From Clostridiaceae bacterium (GTDB taxonomy: Bacteria; Bacillota_A; Clostridia; Clostridiales; Clostridiaceae): a stretch of DNA of 9,562 nt. Both the position numbers and the translations under genes were made by a program. The stretch's first letter is position 1. Every line of letters starts with the position of its first letter. The notes under the pieces were generated by a model. The model was given only the letters and a program-made list of their open reading frames with translations, ran no database searches and was not told the DNA's origin. Positions 1-6,250 of the stretch are shown here, one piece after another. The stretch is from the NCBI GenBank assembly GCA_029256485.1, contig JAQSXU010000123.1, positions 1-9,562 on the forward strand, in the 5' to 3' direction.

Positions 1-111
1 TATAAATATATTATGATAATTTAGATTAATATTCAATAGATTTTAAGTTAATCTTCGTATTATATATTCCTTAAACAGAAATTTAATTATTATCAAAAAA
101 TTACAAACAAC

Positions 112-150
112 TAAATAAAACCCCATAAGTAACTCTTAGTTACCTACGGG
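112..150 (-). terminator. Imperfect hairpin plus T-tract, minus strand
   Basis: Read on the minus strand, the arms CCC/GGG, TA/TA and GTAACT/AGTTAC pair with two single mismatches around a short loop. The hairpin (122-150) is followed by GGGGTTTTATTT. This is the form of a rho-independent terminator for leftward transcription. No leftward protein gene stands directly in front of it, so it more likely ends a noncoding RNA or is left over from a lost element. Confidence 0.5.
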
Positions 151-195
151 ATTATTCCATTCTTCATTATACATTGGTACTCCCAGCGGGAGCAA
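112..195 (-). ncRNA. Candidate structured RNA end (two hairpins)
   Basis: On the minus strand a compact hairpin (CTCCC-GCT-GGGAG at 180-192) is followed about 30 nt later by the imperfect terminator-like hairpin at 122-150. Between them a GGAATAATCCC segment could pair internally or form a pseudoknot. These GC-rich patches stand out sharply from a very AT-rich background. There is no open reading frame over them. The arrangement resembles the 3' end of a small RNA or the right end of an IS200/IS605-type element, where subterminal imperfect palindromes and guide-RNA scaffolds lie. No transposase is visible in the window, so this remains a hypothesis. Confidence 0.3.
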
Positions 196-537
196 TTTTA
201 TATATTCTAATATATTTAACTATGTTTACTAATGTTATGTAATATACTTATATTACTAGGTTTATTTAACTTTTTATATTTTGTAAAATTATTTAATTAT
301 ATCTTTTGAATTGGATAATGGTCATCTCTTAGTCATCTTATGCATTATCATGTTTTTCTCTTCTTTTACCCTCTACTTCCATTAATGCCATAATTCTATT
401 TAAGAATTTTATCATTTCTATTTTTATATTACTATATAATAACTTCATCTACATTCAAATAATTACATACATAAATAGACCGTAATCTATATGAATCCTT
501 TAATTACTTTGAATAAAATTTAAATATAGTCAAAATA
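196..537. other. AT-rich stretch without a convincing gene
   Basis: This stretch is almost all A/T and carries frequent stops in every frame. The only possible coding content is the weak 36-codon minus-strand ORF at 338-448, listed separately. I see no clear promoter, terminator or repeat here apart from the promoter that begins at 538. Confidence 0.5.
338..448 (-). CDS. Possible 36-aa ORF or gene remnant
   Basis: A short minus-strand frame runs from an ATG (446-448) to TAA (338-340) and encodes a 36-residue peptide. It has an amphipathic helix-like stretch (IEMIKFLNRIMALMEVEG) and a charged end (KRREKHDNA). A TAG codon lies immediately upstream in frame, and there is no clear ribosome-binding site. 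It could be a tiny gene, the C-terminal stub of a lost gene, or chance. The residue pattern looks more protein-like than the surrounding AT-rich noise, but I recognise no family. Confidence 0.2.
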   Translation of the reverse strand: MKLLYSNIKIEMIKFLNRIMALMEVEGKRREKHDNA

Positions 538-566
538 TTGCATTCATATTTTAATTAAAGTATAAT
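538..566 (+). promoter_or_regulatory. Sigma-A-type promoter for the gene at 595
   Basis: TTGCAT (538-543) and a perfect TATAAT (561-566) are separated by 17 bp. The expected start point is near 573, which leaves a leader of only about 20 nt holding the ribosome-binding site AGAAGG at 582-587. Confidence 0.7.
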
Positions 567-594
567 ATATATTTAATTGAAAGAAGGTATTTTA

Positions 595-945
595 ATGGTG
601 ACTCCTCACATAGTTAAAGATCAAAAACTTCATAAATATAGATTGGCATGTGCTTGTGGCAGTACAAATACCAGAATAGAATGTATCGATAAAGTTGGTC
701 CTGAGAATATTCCACTATATGAAATAATGTGTCAAGAATATTGTAATCCAAAAGGCATTAAAAATCCTGTCTGTAGTCTTGGACAAATAGAAGAATTCGC
801 TATAATAGCTAGTAATAATAATGATGAATTATTACACGATATATTATTTGATGTAGTGTCATACTTCAATTCGCTGCCATCAGATGATAAAAATTTATCA
901 AATATATTATTAAAAATGTTATCAAATATAGAAAAATACTACTAG
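595..945 (+). CDS. Unknown 116-aa cysteine-containing protein
   Basis: I do not recognise this small cytosolic protein. The start at ATG 595 is chosen over an in-frame TTG at 577 because AGAAGG (582-587) sits 7 bp before the ATG, and the promoter would start transcription almost on top of the TTG. The first 60 residues hold six cysteines (C19, C21, C30, C46, C50, C60, including CACG and CQEYC). This could be a metal-binding fold, but the spacing is not a standard zinc ribbon. The second half is acidic and helical. There are no membrane segments or signal peptide. It is a single-gene unit with its own promoter. Its TAG stop lies inside the stem of the terminator hairpin, and it converges on the nuclease-helicase cassette. 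Confidence 0.7.
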   Translation: MVTPHIVKDQKLHKYRLACACGSTNTRIECIDKVGPENIPLYEIMCQEYCNPKGIKNPVCSLGQIEEFAIIASNNNDELLHDILFDVVSYFNSLPSDDKNLSNILLKMLSNIEKYY

Positions 946-970
946 TTTCATATGCTAGTAGCATTCTTTT
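931..970. terminator. Bidirectional terminator between convergent genes
   Basis: CTACTAG (939-945) pairs perfectly with CTAGTAG (955-961) over a 9-nt loop. On the plus strand the stem is followed by CATTCTTTTTT. On the minus strand it is followed by TATTTTTC. It can therefore end both the gene at 595-945, whose stop codon lies in the stem, and the leftward cassette that ends at 1021. Confidence 0.7.
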
Positions 971-1020
971 TAGTTTACCTCTCTTCATAGCTATCAGTAG
1001 TGTTGCTTATAATTTTTAAA

Positions 1021-1329
1021 TTAGGCTATATTTTCTTTTTCTTCAACTTTTGATAATATTTCCTTATACTTATCAAAAATTAATTTTTCTTTTCCATTAA
1101 TTGATATATACTGCTTTATTAATTTTCCATCTAGATCATAAATATATCTATCTACAACTTTAACATTATAAGTAATAATTGATTCTACTATTAGTTCTGT
1201 ACTACCATCATTAAATTTATTTGTACCAATGCTATTTTTGCTCTTCACTGCTTCATTAATAACTTCATGAATACTCTGACCACTATACATTATTAGATTT
1301 GCCAATTCATCAATGTTTTTATTCATCAT
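1021..1329 (-). CDS. Unknown 102-aa protein coupled to helicase
   Basis: I do not recognise this small protein. Its start overlaps the helicase stop in an ATGATG/TGA arrangement, so translation is probably coupled. AAAGG lies about 8 bp before the first ATG, and the second ATG is an equally possible start. The N-terminal 30 residues look helical. The middle is beta-like (ELIVESIITYNVKVVDRYIYD), followed by LDGKLIKQYISINGKEK and a charged helical tail rich in Glu and Lys. There are no cysteines and no membrane segments. As last gene of the cassette it may be a helicase partner, regulator or immunity-type protein. That role is inferred only from the tight coupling. Confidence 0.75.
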   Translation of the reverse strand: MMNKNIDELANLIMYSGQSIHEVINEAVKSKNSIGTNKFNDGSTELIVESIITYNVKVVDRYIYDLDGKLIKQYISINGKEKLIFDKYKEILSKVEEKENIA

Positions 1330-3203
1330 CTACACAACCTTTCAATTTTTTCTTTTAATCGTTCTATAAGAGTGGGCAAAATTTCCTTAGCTTGCTCAAA
1401 ATCATAAGTTTCCCATTCATCTTTTCCTCTTTTAAGTTTTGATTTCATATTATGGTTAATATACTTTGCTATATATGCATCATTAGTTATAGTTCCTTTT
1501 AAAAATGCACTACTAGTATTTTGTGGTAGTTCTTCACCTTTAGGATCTATTGAAGTTTCATCATATAATTTTGATATTTGGTCAATAACATCAGCTTTAT
1601 ATTGTTCATTTAATTCTTCCCTTATTAATTCTTCTCTTAACTTATTCCTTTTATCATCAATTTCCTTATCAAGTTGTTTTCTTTTAAATTCTTTAAATTC
1701 ATTAATAGTTTCTTGAGGAATATTTAGTTCTTTCATTCCTTCAATTTGCTTTTCTATCTCAGAATTTATTTCATTTATTCTATTTCTAATTGAAGTAAAA
1801 TATGTTTCATCAATTTGATCTCTTAAAAAAGACTCAACGTTTCCTATTATTTGACCTTCTGAAATGACATTGCCAATAACTCTTTCTTTTGATTCTGATT
1901 CCCTATCAAATTCAATCTCTATAATTTTTTTTTGATTCGCTAATTCCTTTTGTCCAGTATAATATTTCCACAATTCTTCTAATCCTAATTCTTTATGATA
2001 TATAACATGTGCTATATTGTCAATATCATCATTAATTTCATCTCCTTGTATCTTCCTTAATGCTCTTCCTATAAATTGTGCATACGGAGATAATGTTCTA
2101 AACGGCCTAAATATTGCTGCTATACTTATATTGGGATGGTCAAATCCTTCTGATAACATATCTATATTGACAAGTACATCTATTTGGCCTTTCTTAAATT
2201 CTATAATTACTTTTTCTGATTCATCTGGTCTATCGCTTGCTACATAATCAGATTTCAAATTATATTCGTTATATAAATTCATTATCTGTTTCGCATGTTC
2301 AATTCCGCAAGCCACTGCTATTATTTGATGATGAGCACCACCTAATCTACGTTTCTCATTAAGCCTTTCTATACTCATTTTTACAATCTCTCTATTGCAT
2401 GCATCTGAATATGCTACAGATCTTGTAACCCAATTTTTATCCATTTTATCTAGTGCTGTTTCTTTATCTACTATTTCACCATCAACCTCAAATTCTAATT
2501 TTTGCGTAGTATAATCTTCTGATACAATATTCTTAACAACAGAATCTCTTATAGCATCTGCTAAATCATAATTATATATTATTTCTCCTCCTAATTCCTT
2601 CTCATCAGCCCTATAAGGAGTTGCTGTTAGTTTTATAATCTTATTAGCACTAAAATATTCAAATGCTTTAAGCCATGAATCTGCTACTGAATGATGTGCT
2701 TCGTCTACAATAATCATATCAAAAAAACCTTCTTCAACCAAATTTATAAGCTGCTTATTTGAATTACCATTATATACTTTATGTATATTAGCTATTACTA
2801 TATCTGCTTCTTCTAAATATTTTTTAACTCTCTTTTTATCTGCAGCGCTATTATAGCCTGCATACCTATAAACCTTAGGGAGTTTAGTATCATCAAGTAT
2901 TACTTTTCTTTCTGACCAAAAATTAAAATCGGTTCTAGTATCAAATTCGTCTGATATACCTTCCCTTATTACTAAACTTGGTGTTATTACCAAAACTCTT
3001 CCATCACTTATTTTAAATGGTGCAATTGCAATTACTCCTGTTTTTCCTGCTCCAGTTGCCAAAACAACTATTTTATGTGAATTATTGCTTTTAGAGAACT
3101 CTTCCTGTAATCTTTTATATGCCCTTCTCTGAGGTGCTCTAAGGCACTTATTTCCTAAAATAAATGCATCTGTATTCTTAAAATAATTTTTTTCTCTGTC
3201 CAT
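1326..3203 (-). CDS. SF2 DEAH-box helicase (ResIII/HsdR-like)
   Basis: This 625-aa protein is an ATP-dependent superfamily 2 nucleic-acid helicase or translocase. Visible motifs are a Q-motif-like APQRRAYKRL (about 23-32), Walker A ATGAGKT (49-55), motif Ia VITPS (72-76), DEAH in VDEAHH (166-171), TATP (193-196), motif V SEGFDHP (351-357) and motif VI QFIGRALR (376-383). The set is complete and apparently functional. The core resembles the ResIII/type I HsdR and UvrB-like helicase group. Residues about 473-545 are highly charged and probably coiled coil, after which comes an unassigned C-terminal region. No nuclease motif is seen in it. AAAGGGGG (3213-3220) lies 9 bp before ATG 3203. It follows the Mrr-like nuclease by 113 bp on the same strand and overlaps the next gene. 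The likely role is a defence-type helicase working with that nuclease; this is inference from context. Confidence 0.9.
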   Translation of the reverse strand: MDREKNYFKNTDAFILGNKCLRAPQRRAYKRLQEEFSKSNNSHKIVVLATGAGKTGVIAIAPFKISDGRVLVITPSLVIREGISDEFDTRTDFNFWSERKVILDDTKLPKVYRYAGYNSAADKKRVKKYLEEADIVIANIHKVYNGNSNKQLINLVEEGFFDMIIVDEAHHSVADSWLKAFEYFSANKIIKLTATPYRADEKELGGEIIYNYDLADAIRDSVVKNIVSEDYTTQKLEFEVDGEIVDKETALDKMDKNWVTRSVAYSDACNREIVKMSIERLNEKRRLGGAHHQIIAVACGIEHAKQIMNLYNEYNLKSDYVASDRPDESEKVIIEFKKGQIDVLVNIDMLSEGFDHPNISIAAIFRPFRTLSPYAQFIGRALRKIQGDEINDDIDNIAHVIYHKELGLEELWKYYTGQKELANQKKIIEIEFDRESESKERVIGNVISEGQIIGNVESFLRDQIDETYFTSIRNRINEINSEIEKQIEGMKELNIPQETINEFKEFKRKQLDKEIDDKRNKLREELIREELNEQYKADVIDQISKLYDETSIDPKGEELPQNTSSAFLKGTITNDAYIAKYINHNMKSKLKRGKDEWETYDFEQAKEILPTLIERLKEKIERLCR

Positions 3204-3250
3204 GAATCTTGTCCCCCTTTATGATTTAATTACATAAAACTATTCAAATT

Positions 3251-3256
3251 CCTCCC
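3251..3256 (-). promoter_or_regulatory. Orphan Shine-Dalgarno-like GGGAGG in helicase leader
   Basis: Read on the minus strand, GGGAGG lies in the 113-bp gap before the helicase, upstream of the helicase's own GGGGG site at 3213-3217. The only start codon near it is a TTG three bases away that would open a 5-codon frame, too close to be a good start. Such a site may act as an mRNA-stabilising (STAB-SD-like) element or be a relic. Confidence 0.3.
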
Positions 3257-3316
3257 TATAAACTGTAAACTTAAAAATATTTTACCTTTATACTTAATTA
3301 TAAAAAAACAATAACA

Positions 3317-4030
3317 CTATAATATAACAAAATAATCTTCTATTAATCTAGGTTCGACTATAAAACCATTGCTGGCATCTAAAAAGAATAGGCATACATT
3401 CAACCCAAAATTATAACCATTTTGAATGATATATTTTAAATGTTTTTGAGATACTCCTCTAACAACTCCTCCTATCTCAATACAGAAATCTTCTGCCATT
3501 TTTTTAGATGTAAATAGCCCAATTGTATTTTCACTTATTAAATTGTATATTCCTGTCAACCTTCCATCATCTTCTTCCATTATAGTCCAAAAAGGTTGTC
3601 CTATAACTTTTTCATCTGGCAAAAATTCTTCAATTTTTCTAATTAATACCCTGCTTAGTAATGGGAGCTCCCCTCCACTAACTAATTCAATTCTAGCAAA
3701 TTTAGCATAATCTAAAGCCCCTTTTTGAAATCCATTTCTTGAAGCAAATATTCCATTACATCCTCCTATGTCATTTAATGTGCTTTCAAATGCTTGAATT
3801 AGCATCTTCTCGACCTTTTTTTTATGATCCTTACATTCTATTACTACTTTGTGAGTTATTCCATTAACCAAGAATTCATAATAAACATCAATCTGATGTT
3901 CACAACCGGATTTTCCCACTAACTTAATATTTCTTTCTACTTTAATATCATTTTTACTATAACTTGATAATTCATCATAAACATATTTAATTAGACTTTC
4001 GTATTCTTTTCCATCATTTCTCTTAAACAT
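3317..4030 (-). CDS. Mrr-like PD-(D/E)XK restriction endonuclease
   Basis: The N-terminal half of this 237-aa protein looks like an Mrr-type PD-(D/E)XK nuclease domain. Asp48 lies in HQIDVYYE, followed 17 residues later by the E-x-K pair in IECK (Glu65, Lys67) and a trailing Gln79 in LIQAF. The segment GGCNGIFASRNGFQKGALDYA matches the usual layout after the active site in such enzymes. The C-terminal part (about 145-237, including IGLFTSKKMAEDFC) is a separate alpha/beta domain that faintly recalls SseB-like folds; this is uncertain. The start at 4030 is preferred over an ATG four codons upstream because GGAG sits 6 bp before it, while the upstream ATG has a site only about 2 bp away. The product is cytosolic and first in the cassette with the helicase. 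No DNA methyltransferase accompanies it. Confidence 0.8.
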   Translation of the reverse strand: MFKRNDGKEYESLIKYVYDELSSYSKNDIKVERNIKLVGKSGCEHQIDVYYEFLVNGITHKVVIECKDHKKKVEKMLIQAFESTLNDIGGCNGIFASRNGFQKGALDYAKFARIELVSGGELPLLSRVLIRKIEEFLPDEKVIGQPFWTIMEEDDGRLTGIYNLISENTIGLFTSKKMAEDFCIEIGGVVRGVSQKHLKYIIQNGYNFGLNVCLFFLDASNGFIVEPRLIEDYFVIL

Positions 4031-4087
4031 AAATTTCTCCATTTCCTGTATAATATATTACTTTTCTACATAACTTATATTGATATC

Positions 4088-4116
4088 TTGGTGTAATAAA
4101 AATATAAATATAATAT
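4088..4116 (+). promoter_or_regulatory. Possible promoter for the 43-aa peptide gene
   Basis: TTGGTG (4088-4093) and TAATAT (4111-4116) are separated by 17 bp, giving a leader of about 60 nt before ATG 4184. A TATAAT at 4164-4169 is closer to consensus but would start transcription at the ribosome-binding site, so the upstream pair is preferred. Confidence 0.35.
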
Positions 4117-4183
4117 TTGAATAATATTATTTTCTTTTAATAACAATAAAATTAGTAATACTATATAATCGAGGTGCTTTTTT

Positions 4184-4315
4184 ATGATGACTATAACCCA
4201 AAATACATTGGAGATAATAAAAACCTTAGTAAATATACGTACAAGTTTAATTATAATAATATTAGCTTGGCCAAAAATAAAAAAGCGTTTATTTAGAAAA
4301 AAACTTTATGAATAA
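4184..4315 (+). CDS. Small hydrophobic/basic peptide, possible type I toxin
   Basis: A 43-aa frame opens with ATGATG, has GAGGTG (4171-4176) 7 bp before the first ATG, and ends at TAA 4313-4315. The peptide has a polar start, a hydrophobic segment (about 22-29, SLIIIILA) ending in Trp-Pro, and a strongly basic tail (KIKKRLFRKKLYE). One short membrane-seeking stretch followed by a cluster of Lys/Arg is the general form of membrane-active type I toxins and of some small membrane proteins. I cannot match it to a named family. It lies alone on the plus strand between two minus-strand genes. A weak minus-strand promoter candidate (4413-4441) lies downstream and could give an antisense transcript. 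Confidence 0.5.
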   Translation: MMTITQNTLEIIKTLVNIRTSLIIIILAWPKIKKRLFRKKLYE

Positions 4316-4372
4316 AATAAATAAACAACAACTAATCAATTTGGAATATAAATAAATTTACTAATACATCAA

Positions 4373-4396
4373 AGAACACCTATATTTCTATAGATG
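4373..4396 (-). repeat. 24-bp repeat, copy 1 (hairpin-forming)
   Basis: These 24 bp are identical to 9164-9187 and in the same orientation. Neighbouring bases differ, so the conserved unit is the hairpin core. Both copies follow the 3' end of a minus-strand gene. Confidence 0.8.
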
Positions 4397-4398
4397 TT
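4375..4398 (-). terminator. Repeated hairpin, probable 3' end signal
   Basis: In minus-strand RNA, AACATCTATA and TATAGGTGTT form a 10-bp stem with one G-U pair around a GAAA loop, followed by CTTTG. In the plus-strand RNA the same position is an A/C mismatch, so the minus strand is the likely working strand. It lies about 100 bp beyond the stop of the four-TM gene at 4496. The T-tract is weak, so it may be an mRNA end or processing signal and not a strong terminator. Confidence 0.45.
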
Positions 4399-4495
4399 TT
4401 AATCACGCAATAACCATAATAAAACTATCTTTTGTTCCCAACTACTATTACTATTCTGTTTAATTATTTCTTATAGATTATCTTTAATTCTAATA

Positions 4496-5173
4496 TCATT
4501 TTTTTCTTCCTTCTTCATAAACTAATAAAATTTTCAAAATCTCATGTAATTCTTTTTGTTTTGCATATTTACTTCCTGGAACTATCATCCTTAGTATATA
4601 TACTATCCCTCCAATAATAGCAATTATTATAAGTATTTCTATTATAATAATTACGTTATTATTTTTTATCTCCAACTTATTCAAATAATTATTTACACCA
4701 AACATTAAGCCAGAAGCACTTATAAAAGTTACTAATTTTATATAATTGTTAACTTCTCCATCTTTTATTCTATATAGTACTCCTGCTGTATCTTCAATTA
4801 GCCTCTTTATTGCAGATATTGTCTTAATATTCTCTTCTTCTAAAACCTCTCTTAATACACGTACACATTTCCTATACTCATCTTGCTCATATTTAGTATT
4901 ACATATTAGTAGAATTGGTGGTAAAATTTCAGCAATTAAACCAATTGCTGATGTTACTGGGCTATTTAAATATAGTCCAATAAAATAAGATATTCCTCCA
5001 CCAATTACAAAAGTAAAGTAAGAAATAAGCAGTATTTTCCCGATTATATTAAGATCCCTAAACTTATTAGAATTTTTGAAACTGTTCTTATCAATATAAT
5101 CATATGTATATCTTTCTTTATATTTTAATTTGTATCTATCATAAATATTCATTATCCAACCTTTATAATTCAT
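4496..5173 (-). CDS. Unknown four-transmembrane protein
   Basis: I do not recognise this 225-aa integral membrane protein. Hydrophobic segments lie at about 43-68, 72-91, 144-164 and 173-197. They form two hairpins separated by a charged soluble loop (92-143, rich in Glu, Arg and Lys). The N-terminus (1-42) is Tyr/Lys-rich and soluble, and the basic C-terminal tail ends GRKK. This fits both ends and the central loop in the cytoplasm. GAGGAG lies 4 bp before ATG 5173. An internal ATG at codon 8 also has a good site (AAGG, 7 bp), so the start is not certain. It follows the choline-binding-repeat gene by 30 bp and is probably co-transcribed with it. The two-hairpin form recalls four-TM effector proteins of some defence systems, but no sensor enzyme is adjacent. 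Confidence 0.8.
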   Translation of the reverse strand: MNYKGWIMNIYDRYKLKYKERYTYDYIDKNSFKNSNKFRDLNIIGKILLISYFTFVIGGGISYFIGLYLNSPVTSAIGLIAEILPPILLICNTKYEQDEYRKCVRVLREVLEEENIKTISAIKRLIEDTAGVLYRIKDGEVNNYIKLVTFISASGLMFGVNNYLNKLEIKNNNVIIIIEILIIIAIIGGIVYILRMIVPGSKYAKQKELHEILKILLVYEEGRKK

Positions 5174-5203
5174 AATTCTCCTCTTTAATTCAAATAATTC
5201 TTT

Positions 5204-6004
5204 TTACTTTTCTGGTGCTCTATACCCTGCTGCTTCTGCTTCTTCAATAGTTTTAAACCATTGTACAACTTTTTTAGTTCTGCTGTAGTATGTACTTCCT
5301 GGTATATGGTATATATGATTCTCACTTCCCTTTATAAGTCCATTACCATTTGAATCTACATATTGTTTACCACTAGAAGTTATATTTGAACTAGTATTAG
5401 TATTTGTGTTTAAATTATCTGAACTCTTTTCTTGCATTGCTCCATTAGATGCTAAAAAATATCCATCTACTGTTGTATTAGATGCCATGGACCCATCAGA
5501 ATTCAAATAATACCACTTCCCATTACTTTGAATCCATCCAGTTTGCATTACCCCTAAGTTATCAAGATAATAATCTTTGCCACTATCTTTAACCCATCCT
5601 TTTTGCATTGCACCTAAAGAATTTAAGTAATAATTTTTATTATTATCCTTTAACCATCCTGTCTTAGGAGCACCATTATCATAATAATACCAATTTCCCT
5701 TTTCTTGTACCCATCCCGATTTTTTTGCTTCTTTGGCTGGTTCGGTTGTATCAATTTTCTTTTCTATATCTTTACTTGTAGCAGTCTGGGCTTTATTATC
5801 TACCACTGCTGTAGTAGGCTTAGAAGAATTGTTCTGATTAAATATTCCTACTAAGATTAATAATATAATTGTTGCTGTTCCAAAATATTTAAAGACATTT
5901 TTCCTAGTTCTATATTTTTCTTGTTTCCAAAATATGATTTTTTGAGGATTAATAAGCCCTGCAATAAAACAAATTAAACTCAATAAAAATAAAAATGTTG
6001 TCAT
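5204..6004 (-). CDS. Membrane-anchored cell-wall-binding-repeat protein with sunset-like domain
   Basis: This 266-aa envelope protein starts with two hydrophobic segments (about 2-20 and 41-56) separated by a basic loop. A Ser/Thr/Lys-rich linker follows. Residues about 97-191 hold choline-binding-type (CW) repeats of the form GW-(V/L/I)-x(5-8)-YY-(L/Y)-(N/D)-x(3)-G-x-M, with units starting at GWVQ, GWLK, GWVK and GWIQ. A low-complexity Asn/Thr/Ser linker leads to a C-terminal module (about 221-266) with [29 protein letters not shown]. That pattern matches the short 'sunset' domain seen at the C-termini of some nucleases and surface proteins. AGGGGGGAA stands about 7 bp before ATG 6004. It probably binds wall teichoic acid or polysaccharide outside the cell and forms an operon with the four-TM gene 30 bp downstream. 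Sporadic wall-binding proteins of this type often lie on mobile DNA. Confidence 0.85.
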   Translation of the reverse strand: MTTFLFLLSLICFIAGLINPQKIIFWKQEKYRTRKNVFKYFGTATIILLILVGIFNQNNSSKPTTAVVDNKAQTATSKDIEKKIDTTEPAKEAKKSGWVQEKGNWYYYDNGAPKTGWLKDNNKNYYLNSLGAMQKGWVKDSGKDYYLDNLGVMQTGWIQSNGKWYYLNSDGSMASNTTVDGYFLASNGAMQEKSSDNLNTNTNTSSNITSSGKQYVDSNGNGLIKGSENHIYHIPGSTYYSRTKKVVQWFKTIEEAEAAGYRAPEK

Positions 6005-6180
6005 TATTATTCCCCCCTTAATTCTAATAATTAATTAATTTCTACATATTTCTCAAAATACCTCTTAAATGTAAAAAAATATAAGACATTGAATTAATTC
6101 CAATACCTCAAAAATATATTATTACATATTCTTTTTTTATCTGATTCTCCATCCCCTATAAGAAATATTATTTTTATCCC

Positions 6181-6195
6181 TTTCAAAATTTGAAA
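6181..6195. promoter_or_regulatory. Palindromic operator candidate over the -35 box
   Basis: TTTCAAA-A-TTTGAAA is a perfect inverted repeat with 7-bp arms, and its right arm contains the -35 hexamer TTGAAA of the promoter for the gene at 6251. A repressor bound here would block that promoter. The cognate regulator is not identified. Confidence 0.4.
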
Positions 6196-6217
6196 ACATC
6201 CCCCAAAAAACTATAAT
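6190..6217 (+). promoter_or_regulatory. Promoter for the 212-aa gene
   Basis: TTGAAA (6190-6195) and TATAAT (6212-6217) are 16 bp apart. The start point would fall near 6224, just before the ribosome-binding site AGAAGGAG (6234-6241). A second TATAAT at 6223-6228 lacks a -35 at proper distance. Confidence 0.6.
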
Positions 6218-6250
6218 CTAAATATAATAATATAGAAGGAGCTGATTTTT

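Noticed and set aside
2017..2247. Plus-strand ORF inside the helicase gene
   Set aside because: Shadow frame opposite the helicase coding strand, whose motifs are complete.
3230..3247. Five-codon TTG-started leader ORF before the helicase
   Set aside because: Its ribosome-binding site is only 3 bp from the start; too close and too short to support.
4164..4169. Consensus TATAAT as -10 of the 43-aa gene
   Set aside because: It would start transcription at the ribosome-binding site, and no -35 lies 16-18 bp upstream.
4746..4988. Plus-strand ORF opposite the four-TM gene
   Set aside because: Shadow of the minus-strand gene, which has a good ribosome-binding site.
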